This document shows positions 53,899 to 62,501 of a stretch of 64,000 nt of DNA, one piece after another (position 1 is the stretch's first letter; the number at the start of each line of letters is the position of its first letter). The notes under the pieces are model-generated. The model was given only the letters and a program-made list of their open reading frames with translations, did not search any database and was not told the origin of the DNA. The stretch is from Alteribacillus iranensis (lineage in GTDB: Bacteria > Bacillota > Bacilli > Bacillales > Marinococcaceae): assembly GCF_900113025.1 (NCBI RefSeq), contig NZ_FONT01000004.1:170849-234848 (forward strand), given 5' to 3'. The position numbers and the translations under genes were made by a program.

Positions 53899-54648
53899 AT
53901 GATTGAATTAAAAGATGTAACCGTATTTTATCCACAAGCAAAAGAAGCGGCTTTAAAAAATGTAAATCTCACGTTTGAGCGAGGGGAATTTATTTGTGTC
54001 CTTGGTCCGAGCGGAGCAGGAAAGTCGACGATGATACGTACTATAAATGCGCTTCAGCCCGTAAGTGAGGGTAAGGTTTTAATAAATGGAGAAGATCTAT
54101 CTAAGCTGTCTGAAAACAAACGACGTCAGTGGAGAAGCAGAACAGGTATGATATTTCAGCACTTTCATTTAATCCCACGACTTACCGTTGAGCAAAATAT
54201 TCTTACCGGCCTTTTTGGTAAACGTAACGCCATCTCAAATATTCTCGGCCTTTTTAATGCTTCCGAAATACAAAAAGCAAACGAGGTGTTACGCCAAGTG
54301 GGATTGGAACAAATGACCGACCGCAGAGTAGAATGGCTGAGCGGCGGCCAGAAGCAGCGCGTAGGTGTAGCTCGAGCACTGATGCAAGAACCTGAAGTTT
54401 TTTTGGGGGATGAGCCCGTTGCTAGTTTGGATCCTAGTATTTCCCGTTCCATCTTTCAACTTTTGAAGAATATTCATGAAAACGAAGACCTTATTACCCT
54501 TATTAACGTGCATGATGTCTTCCTTGCTAAGTCTTTCGCAACTCGGGTGATTGGCCTGTCAGACGGAAAAGTCGTATTTGATAATTCTCCGGAAACCTTA
54601 TCAGCAGAAAACCTAGAAACTATTTATGGCAGTACTCCACAAGACTAA
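53899..54648 (+). CDS. PhnC-type ABC importer ATPase
   Basis: A 249-residue ATPase with Walker A GPSGAGKSTM, signature LSGGQKQRVGVARAL, Walker B VFLGDEPVASLDPS and an H-loop histidine in LINVHDVFLA. Closest in pattern to PhnC. Walker B reads LGDE where PhnC proteins usually read LADE; the Glu is retained, so activity is likely kept. Last gene of the importer operon, 260 bases before the hpaG promoter. Confidence 0.9.
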   Translation: MIELKDVTVFYPQAKEAALKNVNLTFERGEFICVLGPSGAGKSTMIRTINALQPVSEGKVLINGEDLSKLSENKRRQWRSRTGMIFQHFHLIPRLTVEQNILTGLFGKRNAISNILGLFNASEIQKANEVLRQVGLEQMTDRRVEWLSGGQKQRVGVARALMQEPEVFLGDEPVASLDPSISRSIFQLLKNIHENEDLITLINVHDVFLAKSFATRVIGLSDGKVVFDNSPETLSAENLETIYGSTPQD

Positions 54649-54907
54649 AAATCCCCTTATTACGTAATAACTTGTGCGTCGGTAGATTTTGCATTTTCGA
54701 TATTATAAACGGATTTCCTGCTGATTCTGTAATTATAGCTACAGGCAGCCCTCCCTCTTTATAGCATCTACAAGGCGCTTCTTTTTGCGCGTGTTTTTCC
54801 CTTTTAACATTCGAAGAATTTTTATATTTCCCCACCGAAATTTATGATCCACCTAAGGTTTTATATCTATGCAAGCAACATCTTGCATTGTTAATTATCA
54901 GAATTAA

Positions 54908-54936
54908 TTGAAATCTTATAACCCATTATATATAAT
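54908..54936 (+). promoter_or_regulatory. hpaG1G2F promoter with GntR-type operator
   Basis: TTGAAA (54908-54913), 17-base spacer, TATAAT (54931-54936). The -10 lies within the palindrome ATTATATATAAT (54925-54936), shared with the gntR promoter. Transcript would start near 54943, 40 bases before the first gene. Confidence 0.75.
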
Positions 54937-54982
54937 AACATATATATTTATCTTCCTGACCATAAAGGAGTTGTATGTATAT

Positions 54983-55747
54983 ATGGCGAAAGCAAGGAGT
55001 CTCTTTAATGACTTATATCAATCTACAACAGTCGAAGTGGAGACGGCAACTAACCAAGTAACTCATAAAAATAACACACACCAAGCCAACGATTTACACT
55101 GGCGTGTTCCTGTGTCTGGCACTGTCTATGGGACTGCGCTTAACTATAAAGGGCAGCTCGAGCAAATGGGTGACAGTCTGAATGAAGATCCATATAAAGC
55201 TCCGCCAAAAGCGCCCGTTTTATATATTAAGCCTATAAACACGTTTACCCCTCATCAAGCTTCTATCCCATTACCTGACGGAGAACAAGAATTACAGATT
55301 GGTGCGGCTCTTGGGGTAGTATTTAAAAAAACAACAACACAAGTTGAAGCTGACTCGGCACTTGATTATATCGAAGGCTTTACCATTGTAAATGATGTCA
55401 GCATTCCTCACGAAAGTGTACACCGCCCTGCCATTAAACAAAAGGCGAGAGACGGCTTTTGTCCGATCGGCCCTTGGGTCATACAAGCAGAAGACATCTC
55501 CAATCCGGATGACTTGAGGATAGAAATAATGGTAAACGGTGAAGTAAAGTTAACAAACTCGACGAAGAACCTTGTAAGAAATGTAAAGGAATTAATTGCG
55601 GACGTTTCTGAGTTCATGACATTCTACAAAGATGATGTCCTTCTCGTCGGCACACCAGAAAATGCTCCGATTGTGAGAGAAGGAGACACTGTCGCCATAC
55701 AAATTGAGGGAATTGGCACACTAGAAAACAAAGTTGAAGCTGAATAA
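54983..55747 (+). CDS. hpaG1: HpaG N-terminal-half-like fumarylacetoacetase-family protein
   Basis: A 254-residue FAH-family protein. HpaG of Escherichia coli is a tandem of two such domains; here they are separate genes. Where its partner has the metal-binding YECELGVVIG, this protein reads IGAALGVVF, so both metal-ligand Glu are gone. Loss in the N-terminal half is, to my knowledge, normal for HpaG. It likely pairs with HpaG2 in the decarboxylase/isomerase step. The ATG at 54983 follows AAAGGAG; an upstream frame overlaps the promoter. Confidence 0.82.
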   Translation: MAKARSLFNDLYQSTTVEVETATNQVTHKNNTHQANDLHWRVPVSGTVYGTALNYKGQLEQMGDSLNEDPYKAPPKAPVLYIKPINTFTPHQASIPLPDGEQELQIGAALGVVFKKTTTQVEADSALDYIEGFTIVNDVSIPHESVHRPAIKQKARDGFCPIGPWVIQAEDISNPDDLRIEIMVNGEVKLTNSTKNLVRNVKELIADVSEFMTFYKDDVLLVGTPENAPIVREGDTVAIQIEGIGTLENKVEAE

Positions 55748-55779
55748 CGAAGAATGAGACAAATAAGGAGGCTCCATCA

Positions 55780-56532
55780 ATGAAAAAAGCACGAGTAGCT
55801 GTAGGCGGTACAGTCCATGATGCCTTTGAGTATAAAGGAAAAGTAAAATTAACAGATGGCCGTGTATTCTCAGAAGAGGAAGTAGAATGGCTCTCCCCTG
55901 TGGAACCACAGACGGTATTTGCACTAGGCTTGAACTACGCCGATCACGCCAAAGAGTTGTCTTTTAGTGCTCCTAAAGAGCCGTTGGTATTTTTAAAAGG
56001 CCCAAACACCTTTATTGGACACAATGCATGGACGAAGCGTCCAGATGAAGTTGAACTCATGCATTATGAATGTGAGTTAGGTGTTGTAATAGGAAAAACT
56101 GCTAAAAACGTCAAGAAAAAGGATGCTTATCAATATGTAAAAGGATATACCGTTTCTAATGATTATGCTATTCGCGACTATCTTGAAAACTACTATCGTC
56201 CGAATCTGCGTGTTAAGAATCGCGACACCTGTACACCGATTGGACCTTGGCTTGTAGACCGAGATGATATAGAGGATCCTATGAATCTTCCATTACGTAC
56301 AATTGTAAATGGAGAAGTAGTGCAGGAAGGCAGTACAAAAGACATGATATTTACAGTTCCTGATTTAATTGAGTATCTTAGCAGCTTCATGACATTAAAT
56401 GAAAATGACATTATTTTGACTGGAACACCAAAAGGAACAGCTGGTGTTCATGCGGGGGATGAAGTGGTTACTGAAATTGAAGGTATCGGCGCTTTAAAAA
56501 ATAATATTATTAGTGATAAAGAATTTGCCTAA
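55780..56532 (+). CDS. hpaG2: HpaG C-terminal-half-like decarboxylase/isomerase (FAH family)
   Basis: A 250-residue FAH-family enzyme. It has GLNYADHAKEL, the metal site EVELMHYECELGVVIGK and GYTVSNDYAIRDYLE (Asp ligand), plus the C-terminal ILTGTPKGTAGVHAGDEV. It likely decarboxylates 5-oxopent-3-ene-1,2,5-tricarboxylate and isomerises the product in 4-hydroxyphenylacetate breakdown. Second of three genes, AAGGAGG before the ATG. Confidence 0.88.
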   Translation: MKKARVAVGGTVHDAFEYKGKVKLTDGRVFSEEEVEWLSPVEPQTVFALGLNYADHAKELSFSAPKEPLVFLKGPNTFIGHNAWTKRPDEVELMHYECELGVVIGKTAKNVKKKDAYQYVKGYTVSNDYAIRDYLENYYRPNLRVKNRDTCTPIGPWLVDRDDIEDPMNLPLRTIVNGEVVQEGSTKDMIFTVPDLIEYLSSFMTLNENDIILTGTPKGTAGVHAGDEVVTEIEGIGALKNNIISDKEFA

Positions 56533-56577
56533 TCCCCAGCTACAATTACTCCAACATCTAACAACGGAGGAGATGTC

Positions 56578-56958
56578 ATGCCGCATTTCATTGTGGAATA
56601 TACAGATAACCTAAAATCAGAGGGAGACATTCCTTCCCTTCTACAAAAAGTAAACGATGTCATCATTGATCAAGGGGGTGTATTTCCAACCGGCGGTATA
56701 CGTTCACGAGCCATAGAATTAAAGGATTACGTAGTGGCAGACGGCAAAGAAGATGACGCATTCGTGCACGCTCAACTTCGTATTGGTGGCGGACGCAGTG
56801 ATGAGGAAAAGAAAAAAGTATGCGATGATATATTTCAAGTCATGACTGACCACTTTGAAGATTTACTAGAAAAACGCTACTTAGCTCTGTCATTTGAACT
56901 TCATGAATTTCAACACGCTACTTATAAGAAAAATAACATACACCAAAGGTTTAAATAG
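56578..56958 (+). CDS. hpaF: 5-carboxymethyl-2-hydroxymuconate delta-isomerase
   Basis: A 126-residue tautomerase-like protein. It begins M-PHFIVEYTDNL, leaving Pro1 as catalytic base after Met removal, and continues with GGIRSRAIELKDYVVADG and HAQLRIGGGRSDEEKK, typical of HpaF/CHMI. It converts the HpaE product to its isomer before HpaG. Start ATG with GGAGGAGATGTC. Ends the hpaG1G2F operon. Confidence 0.93.
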   Translation: MPHFIVEYTDNLKSEGDIPSLLQKVNDVIIDQGGVFPTGGIRSRAIELKDYVVADGKEDDAFVHAQLRIGGGRSDEEKKKVCDDIFQVMTDHFEDLLEKRYLALSFELHEFQHATYKKNNIHQRFK

Positions 56959-56965
56959 TCATTTT

Positions 56966-57008
56966 AAAAGTGTCCCGGAACCTCCTCAGGTTCACGGGAC
57001 ACTTTTTT
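56966..57008 (+). terminator. Rho-independent terminator of hpaG1G2F
   Basis: AAAAGTGTCCCG...GAACC (56967-56982) pairs with GGTTCACGGGACACTTTT, followed by a T-run at 57003-57008. Confidence 0.9.
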
Positions 57009-57156
57009 GTACAGTTTTTTCGGTTCTATACTAAATGTGATGGTGCCTCCTATTCTATCAAGGCTTAAAAGAAGCCAAAAAATACACTCATTCCCTCTCT
57101 TTAGCCAATCTAAAGTTGCGACACAAAAGATCAAAGAAGAGGAAAAGAGTGCAAGA

Positions 57157-57425
57157 ACATTTTATCATGAAATGTTGGGTATCTTTGCTGATCGTTTTCA
57201 TTTTATGAGACAAGTGTATTAAGTGCTCGATGAAGTAAGGCGTGAGGTTCAACCGAACTTGGAAAGAGCCCCTTTATAGAGGCCTTCCTTAAAGTGATAA
57301 AGACATTTAAACGGTGGCCGAAAAGAGATCTTACAATCCTTTATGTATGCATTCAATAATGAGTGCATGGAAGGCGTGAATAATACCATTAAGGTCACCA
57401 AACGCATGTCTTATGATATCGATTG
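57157..57425 (+). pseudogene. Decayed ISL3-family transposase fragment
   Basis: A broken transposase of the ISL3 type. Readable parts are IFADRFHFMRQVY, then a stop where W would be expected, VLDEVRREVQPNLERA, then TFKRWPK, a frameshift, and ECMEGVNNTIKVTKRMSYDI ending in a stop. DRFH and EGxNNxIKxxKR are hallmarks of the DDE domain. The N-terminal half is gone, and no inverted repeats flank it. It is long inactive. Confidence 0.75.
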
Positions 57426-57495
57426 AAGAAAAGCAAAATATTATAGCGACAAGAGGGAAGAAAAGCTCTGATGGATGATAGATAAACCGTGAAGC

Positions 57496-57603
57496 AGAGA
57501 AAAAATGCGAGACTCCTGCGGAAAAACGGACGACCGAGACCCCGCAATGGTCTAAGTGAGGAGGCTCGGGCGTTCGTCCGCGGAAAGCGAGTATTTTTTC
57601 TCT
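57496..57603. repeat. Palindromic GC-rich intergenic repeat of Bacillaceae type
   Basis: About 108 bases bounded by AGAGAAAAAAT (57496-57506) and its inverted copy ATTTTTTCTCT (57593-57603). The inside has GACTCCTGCGGAAAAACGG, GAGACCCCGC, GAGGAGGCTCGGGCG and CCGCGGAAAGCGAG, a pattern I recognise from dispersed palindromic repeats of Bacillaceae genomes. It is non-coding and can fold into a long hairpin. Confidence 0.7.
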
Positions 57604-57802
57604 ATGGCCTATAAGTACCCTCATGTTAATGAAAAGCCTTTGAATAAGAGAAGGACATGAAATCACACCACCACATTTGACAGAGAACCGTTTTTTATCG
57701 TTCATCGCGTTTTGTTATATGCTATTCTGTTTTGCTGTTTTACCTTCTTCTCCCCTTTTTTCATGGTATAAATAGAAGTAACAGCAGCAAGGAGGAGTGA
57801 CC

Positions 57803-58606
57803 ATGACGTTTATACTGCTTATTTTATTGGGTTTCGCCGCTAGCGCTTATGGTACGATCATCGGTGCCGGTGGTGGTTTTTTGTTCGTACCGGCTCTGTT
57901 AACATTTTACGAGATTAGTCCGGAGGCTGCTGCGGCTACAGGGTTAGCTATTGTATTCATTAATGCTGCTGCCGGGATGCCTTTACTGTTGAAACAGCGA
58001 AGAATTCTAATAAGAACAGGTTTATTCTTATCTTTAGGAGCCATCCCCGGTACCTTTTTAGGCAAATGGCTAGTCACCTTCAGCCCGGACGGTATATTCT
58101 ATGCTTTGTTTGCTTGTCTTCTCATTGGTCTTGGTTTATTCTTAACATTAAAGAAGCAAAAGCCTGCCAAATCAGAAGCAGAAACAGCCGCTACGGCGGA
58201 AAATGTTATGTCCTCTGAGGAGACTAAGGAAGAAAATGAAGATAAATCCGTAGAATTCTGGAAATTGTTATTAACAGGTGCATTGTTAGGAGTGATCTCT
58301 TCCTTTTTCGGCATTGGAGGAGGATGGCTGCTCGTACCTATTTTAGTATATGGATACAGTCTTTCCATTAAGGCAGCCACTGCAACTTCTATGTTTTCGC
58401 TTGCCATATATTCATTGGTTGGTCTCATTCCATCCGTGATAGACCAATCCGTCGATTGGGCAGTGGTCGGCATGAGCGGAATCGGTGTTCTCCTTGGTGC
58501 CCAAGCCGGAGCGATGCTTTCGAAAAAGATGAAAGCCACCACCATTGTCCGTCTTTTAGCCGCAGTCGTGATTATTATGGGTATTAATATGTTTTTTCAA
58601 ATTTAA
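57803..58606 (+). CDS. TSUP (TauE/SafE) family anion exporter
   Basis: A 267-residue membrane protein with about eight helices in two halves, joined by an acidic loop (about 122-150). GTIIGAGGGFLFVPALL and the repeat FFGIGGGWLLVPILVYG are the family marks. TSUP proteins move sulfite, sulfonates or other organic anions. ATG at 57803 follows AAGGAGGAG. It lies 15 bases before a lysR gene; the two may be co-expressed. Confidence 0.88.
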   Translation: MTFILLILLGFAASAYGTIIGAGGGFLFVPALLTFYEISPEAAAATGLAIVFINAAAGMPLLLKQRRILIRTGLFLSLGAIPGTFLGKWLVTFSPDGIFYALFACLLIGLGLFLTLKKQKPAKSEAETAATAENVMSSEETKEENEDKSVEFWKLLLTGALLGVISSFFGIGGGWLLVPILVYGYSLSIKAATATSMFSLAIYSLVGLIPSVIDQSVDWAVVGMSGIGVLLGAQAGAMLSKKMKATTIVRLLAAVVIIMGINMFFQI

Positions 58607-58621
58607 CGTGGGGACGATGGT

Positions 58622-59521
58622 ATGAATATTCAGACCTTCCAGCTCTTTTGCTATGCAGTCGAAGAAAAAAGCATCAGTGGTGCGGCCAAAAGAGCTTTTT
58701 TATCTCAACCTGCTGCTACGAAAAAAATCAGACAGTTGGAGGAACACTATTCTACTTCTTTATTCGAACGGGATTATACTCCTCTGTTACTAACTGCTGC
58801 CGGCAAACGCCTATACCATTATGCCAAGGCTATGATAGAAAACTACCATGATTCAGTAGAGGCAATAAGTAACATCCGAAACGAAGGAACCCATTCCCTT
58901 AACATCGGATCATCTTATACTCTTGGAGAATATGTACTTCCAGAAATAATCAGTGCCTTTCAGCAGAAACAGCCCTCCACTCACTTGCAATTATCGATTA
59001 GCAACACCCCTACTATTTTGTCTGATCTTGAAAATAGAAAGATTGAGATCGCATTTGTAGAAGGTGGTATAACAAACCAAGAGCTTAATAAAAGAGTTAT
59101 TGCTTACGATGATATTATTCTCATCGTGGCCCCCGGTCACCCATGGGCAGGGAAACAAATTGTGCCTAACAATTTGACCCAGGACCGACTGATACGCCGA
59201 GAAAGCAATTCCGCTACTCGGCAAATTATTGAGGACCACCTGGCCAAACGGCTGAATACAGGAAGAATCAAACAAACCCTTGAACTAGGTACTACACAAG
59301 CCATAAAAAGCGCCGTTCAGTCCGGTTTGGGCTATGGGTTTGTTTCCCGCTTGGCAGTACGGCAAGAACTGAGGGTAGGCCTCCTTTCGGAAGTGCAAGT
59401 AAGTAGCATTCAGATTCAACGCCCACTATGGACTGCAAGCAGAATTCAGCGTTTTCCCAAGGACTCCATTGGTCAGTTTACCGCTTTCGTTGAATATTTT
59501 CTGAAATCAGAGACTTCATAA
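58622..59521 (+). CDS. LysR-family transcriptional regulator (CysL/CbbR-like)
   Basis: A 299-residue LysR regulator: HTH (SGAAKRAFLSQPAATKKIRQLEE), hinge, and effector domain with LNIGSSYTLGEYVLPEII, typical of the CbbR/CysL branch that includes regulators of sulfur or carbon assimilation. It is 15 bases after the TSUP gene and 153 before the LysE gene. A role in controlling one of these exporters is plausible but unproven. Confidence 0.9.
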   Translation: MNIQTFQLFCYAVEEKSISGAAKRAFLSQPAATKKIRQLEEHYSTSLFERDYTPLLLTAAGKRLYHYAKAMIENYHDSVEAISNIRNEGTHSLNIGSSYTLGEYVLPEIISAFQQKQPSTHLQLSISNTPTILSDLENRKIEIAFVEGGITNQELNKRVIAYDDIILIVAPGHPWAGKQIVPNNLTQDRLIRRESNSATRQIIEDHLAKRLNTGRIKQTLELGTTQAIKSAVQSGLGYGFVSRLAVRQELRVGLLSEVQVSSIQIQRPLWTASRIQRFPKDSIGQFTAFVEYFLKSETS

Positions 59522-59674
59522 AAGGCGCGCTTGTGCCTGCCTATTGACGAGCACGCTAGAGAGCCTTCGAGCTGATGGCGGCTGAAGATAACTCTCAAAA
59601 AATGCCAAAATGGGACACATTCGTTCTCTAACATCTTATACTTTACTAACCATGCATAAAAGGAGGAGTTTGGA

Positions 59675-60301
59675 TTGGATATTGTCATTGTTCTTGCTTT
59701 TATCGGAACGGCAGTGGCTCTTACTTTAGCTCCAGGGCCTGATATTCTTTTTGTCATTGTTCAAAGCATTGCCCAAGATAAAAAAGCGGGAATAGCAACG
59801 GCTCTCGGCCTTTGTTCCGGATTATTGGTACATATTACTGCAGCAGCCATTGGTATTTCCGCTCTCATCTATCAATCTTCGCTCGCTTTTTCTATTGTAA
59901 AATATGCAGGAGCCGCTTACTTGCTGTATTTAGCGTGGCAAGCTTTTCGTTCTCGTGAAAAGGCAGCGTTGGATGCGGATGCTCAGCCCTCCATGCAATA
60001 TCAAGCATTGTACCGAAAAGGGATTGTCATGAATTTACTAAACCCCAAAGTGTCGTTGTTTTTTCTAGCATTATTGCCGCAATTTACTCATGAAGGAGCT
60101 GTTCCGGTCTCTATTCAAATGATAATCTTCGGCCTCTTATTCTTACTACAGGCTTTTGTCATCTTTTCTCTTGTTAGTATACTAGCGAGTAAAACAGGAC
60201 GCTTCATCTTTAACAACCCCATGATTTCAAGACGGATGAACATCATACAAGGCAGCTTATTTACAGTAATCGGACTTCAAATTCTCTTTAGCAATAAATG
60301 A
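59675..60301 (+). CDS. LysE/RhtB-family amino-acid exporter
   Basis: A 208-residue membrane protein with six predicted helices. The N-terminus ALTLAPGPDILFVIVQSIAQ and the mid-region GIVMNLLNPKVSLFFLALLPQF are diagnostic of the RhtB/LysE family, which exports amino acids such as homoserine or threonine. The TTG start follows AGGAGGAG. Single gene; substrate unknown. Confidence 0.9.
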   Translation: MDIVIVLAFIGTAVALTLAPGPDILFVIVQSIAQDKKAGIATALGLCSGLLVHITAAAIGISALIYQSSLAFSIVKYAGAAYLLYLAWQAFRSREKAALDADAQPSMQYQALYRKGIVMNLLNPKVSLFFLALLPQFTHEGAVPVSIQMIIFGLLFLLQAFVIFSLVSILASKTGRFIFNNPMISRRMNIIQGSLFTVIGLQILFSNK

Positions 60302-60381
60302 AGGTAAAATTCTTTCCTTTTCTAATGGCAGCATGCATAGTTACGTACTTTCCCACTCACTCTTCATTAGATTTTATATAC

Positions 60382-60421
60382 AAAAATCCTCGCTCCGTCT
60401 TATGACAGGAACGAGGATTTT
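60382..60421. terminator. Bidirectional terminator between lysE and the symporter
   Basis: AAAAATCCTCG (60382-60392) pairs with CGAGGATTTT (60412-60421). Convergent position nine bases from the symporter stop. Confidence 0.85.
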
Positions 60422-60429
60422 GTAATTTA

Positions 60430-62040
60430 TTATGCAGTTTTCGCTATCCGATGAGCCGTATCTTTCTCTCTCACAAATAACATTGTCGTAATGAAAAAGG
60501 CGATAACAGCGGCGAAAGCAACCAGCCCGAAGAGTCCTTGTTCATACAGTGGTTGGAAATAAGCCACATTAATCGCTACAAGAACGATCCCGACGGCAAG
60601 GAAGCCGAATCCTTTTGCCGCTTTTTCTTTTGGTTGAATGCTCCATTTACCCAAAGTAGTTAATACAGTAACAAAGACGATTGTAGCAATATTTACAGAC
60701 ATCCCTATCCAAACAGGATGAATGTTCAAGAAAAACTGATCAGGTGCCCATCCGCCTAAATGGTACCATAGTAAGCCTGAAGTAAATCCAGTGGCTAATG
60801 AGGAAACTACCGCGCTCCGTGTAACGAGCGGCCAGAATATAGCAGCAACCACGGGAGCAAAGGTAGCGGAGTTACGTATTGTCCAAGCAAATACATTCCA
60901 CCATGCTGATTGCTCTGTCCGCAGGGTACCAAATACAATCATCAGACCTGTTAATATCAACAAGGACCATTTGGTATACTTCACCAATTGTTCCGGATTT
61001 GCTTGTGGAAAAATGGCACTTCCTGTATCTTTCCCTAAACTAGTCGCGCCTGAGAATTGACAAGGTGCTCCCCAGCCGAGCGCGCATGCCCATATACCAA
61101 GAAAGAACAGGCCAACGAGTGGTGCAGGCAGAACTTCCATTAAGTAAAGCGGCAATGCGACTAATCCAAGACTTTCTCCTGGGACGACGACAGCTGCGGA
61201 AAGCCCAAATAACACCCCAAAAAAGATAAAAGGTAAACTCATTATTTCAGCAATAATTAGACCTTTCTGCCCTTCTTCCGGACTTTTTGCTGATAAAGCC
61301 ATTTGGAAAGCCGCCTGAGCAAGAATAACGTTTACAAAGAATGTCCCAAACCATACTAAGATGACTTGTAAGCCAGCCCCGCCAAAATCGAACAATTCCG
61401 GACGGTCTACAGCTAACTGTTGGATACCGGATATACCTGGATTGATGAAAAATGCGATGGCCCCGACAATGAACATTAAAGCAAAAACAATCGTATTCAT
61501 CGTCTGTGTAAAAGCGACAGACCACATACCTCCCGCCTGCAAGTAAATAAATAACAATAACGCTGTGAAAGCAACAGAAACGGATAAAGAGATGCCAGTA
61601 AATACGTGAAAGGCAGAAGCAAAGGCAATCGCTGTTGCTACCGACCACATTGGAAATGCAAAGGCAGTAATCGCTCCTGATAAAGCCTTCGCTCCGCGGC
61701 CATAGCGATCTCCGATGAGACCAGATACAGTAGTAAGCATTTTTTTACGAAATGGTTTAATAATTAATAAAGCAATAATCAACACTTGAATGGTCTCTGC
61801 TACCCCATACCATACTGCCGACACACCTGTAAGATATGATAATTCAACAATTGATATGTACGTTGAACCTGAAAACAATCCGGTAATACAAAATGCGACC
61901 GTCCACCACCTAAAATTTCTTCCACCAACAAAATAGCCATCTCCACGAGTAGTTTTCCGTTTAGCAACGTTTCCAACAATAATCAAGGCCAGTGTATAAA
62001 TTAGTGCAAATCCAATCGTCCACGCTCCATAAGCACTCAT
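60430..62040 (-). CDS. Sodium:solute symporter (SSS family), SAM-riboswitch controlled
   Basis: A 536-residue SSS-family transporter with about 13-14 predicted helices. It starts AYGAWTIGFALIYTLALIIVG and has the Na+ site region CITGLFSGSTYISIVELSYLTG and GLIGDRYGRGAKALSG. By sequence alone the solute could be anything from proline to carboxylates. A SAM riboswitch in its leader indicates it is switched off when S-adenosylmethionine is plentiful, pointing to methionine or another sulfur compound. AGGAGAGAGA precedes the ATG. Confidence 0.9.
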   Translation of the reverse strand: MSAYGAWTIGFALIYTLALIIVGNVAKRKTTRGDGYFVGGRNFRWWTVAFCITGLFSGSTYISIVELSYLTGVSAVWYGVAETIQVLIIALLIIKPFRKKMLTTVSGLIGDRYGRGAKALSGAITAFAFPMWSVATAIAFASAFHVFTGISLSVSVAFTALLLFIYLQAGGMWSVAFTQTMNTIVFALMFIVGAIAFFINPGISGIQQLAVDRPELFDFGGAGLQVILVWFGTFFVNVILAQAAFQMALSAKSPEEGQKGLIIAEIMSLPFIFFGVLFGLSAAVVVPGESLGLVALPLYLMEVLPAPLVGLFFLGIWACALGWGAPCQFSGATSLGKDTGSAIFPQANPEQLVKYTKWSLLILTGLMIVFGTLRTEQSAWWNVFAWTIRNSATFAPVVAAIFWPLVTRSAVVSSLATGFTSGLLWYHLGGWAPDQFFLNIHPVWIGMSVNIATIVFVTVLTTLGKWSIQPKEKAAKGFGFLAVGIVLVAINVAYFQPLYEQGLFGLVAFAAVIAFFITTMLFVREKDTAHRIAKTA

Positions 62041-62143
62041 GTATCTCTCTCCTATCTCCTAATTAATATATTTTATATTTTTTATAAATTTACTTGGTTT
62101 TAGATATCAATAATGTTCCTTTTCTCTCTATATCAATCAAGAA

Positions 62144-62171
62144 GCCCCTTTTCCTGAAAAGAAAAAGGGGC
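62144..62171 (-). terminator. Riboswitch-controlled terminator
   Basis: GCCCCTTTT (62144-62152) pairs with AAAAGGGGC (62163-62171). It lies just after the riboswitch aptamer on the minus strand, about 100 bases before the symporter; the T-run after it is weak. Confidence 0.7.
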
Positions 62172-62196
62172 CGAATAATATTCAATATCCTACTCC

Positions 62197-62313
62197 CTTT
62201 TATCTTTCAGACATCGTGTCTGCTGGATTGGGCACCTTTTTATAAAGCAATCAGCTTATAAATGGTTGCCGCGGGCTCATAGGACCAGTTTCCTCCACCG
62301 CTCTTGATAAAAG
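62197..62313 (-). ncRNA. SAM-I (S-box) riboswitch
   Basis: Read on the minus strand the region shows the conserved S-box order: P1 strand CTTTTATC, AAGAGCGGTGGAGG, ACTGG-CCTATGA, CCCGCGGCAACC, GGTGCCCAATCCAGCAGA, and closing strand GATAAAAG. The P1 arms (62306-62313 and 62197-62204) pair over eight bases. The class binds S-adenosylmethionine and ends transcription when it is bound. It is followed by a terminator and then the SSS symporter. Confidence 0.92.
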
Positions 62314-62345
62314 TATCACTTATTGACTCATTCATTTGTTTTATT

Positions 62346-62374
62346 AGTATAAGATCAGTCCTGATATTTGTCAA
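62346..62374 (-). promoter_or_regulatory. Sigma-A promoter of the riboswitch/symporter unit
   Basis: Minus strand: TTGACA (62374-62369), 17-base spacer, TATACT (62351-62346). Transcription would start near 62339, about 25 bases before the riboswitch P1 stem. Confidence 0.85.
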
Positions 62375-62501
62375 TCCTTTTTAGACTACAATTATTCATC
62401 TCATTCCAGGACTGCATTCATATTTTTTTGAGCGGAAGCCATACTAAGATTAAAATCTGTCTCTTCTCATTAAAAGAAAAGACATTGGTCAGGTGAAGCA
62501 A

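Noticed and set aside
61390-61405. TTCCGGACGGTC inside the symporter gene, similar to the TetR-type operator.
   Set aside because: Only one arm matches (ATTCC, not ACCATCC), and it is within coding sequence far from a promoter.
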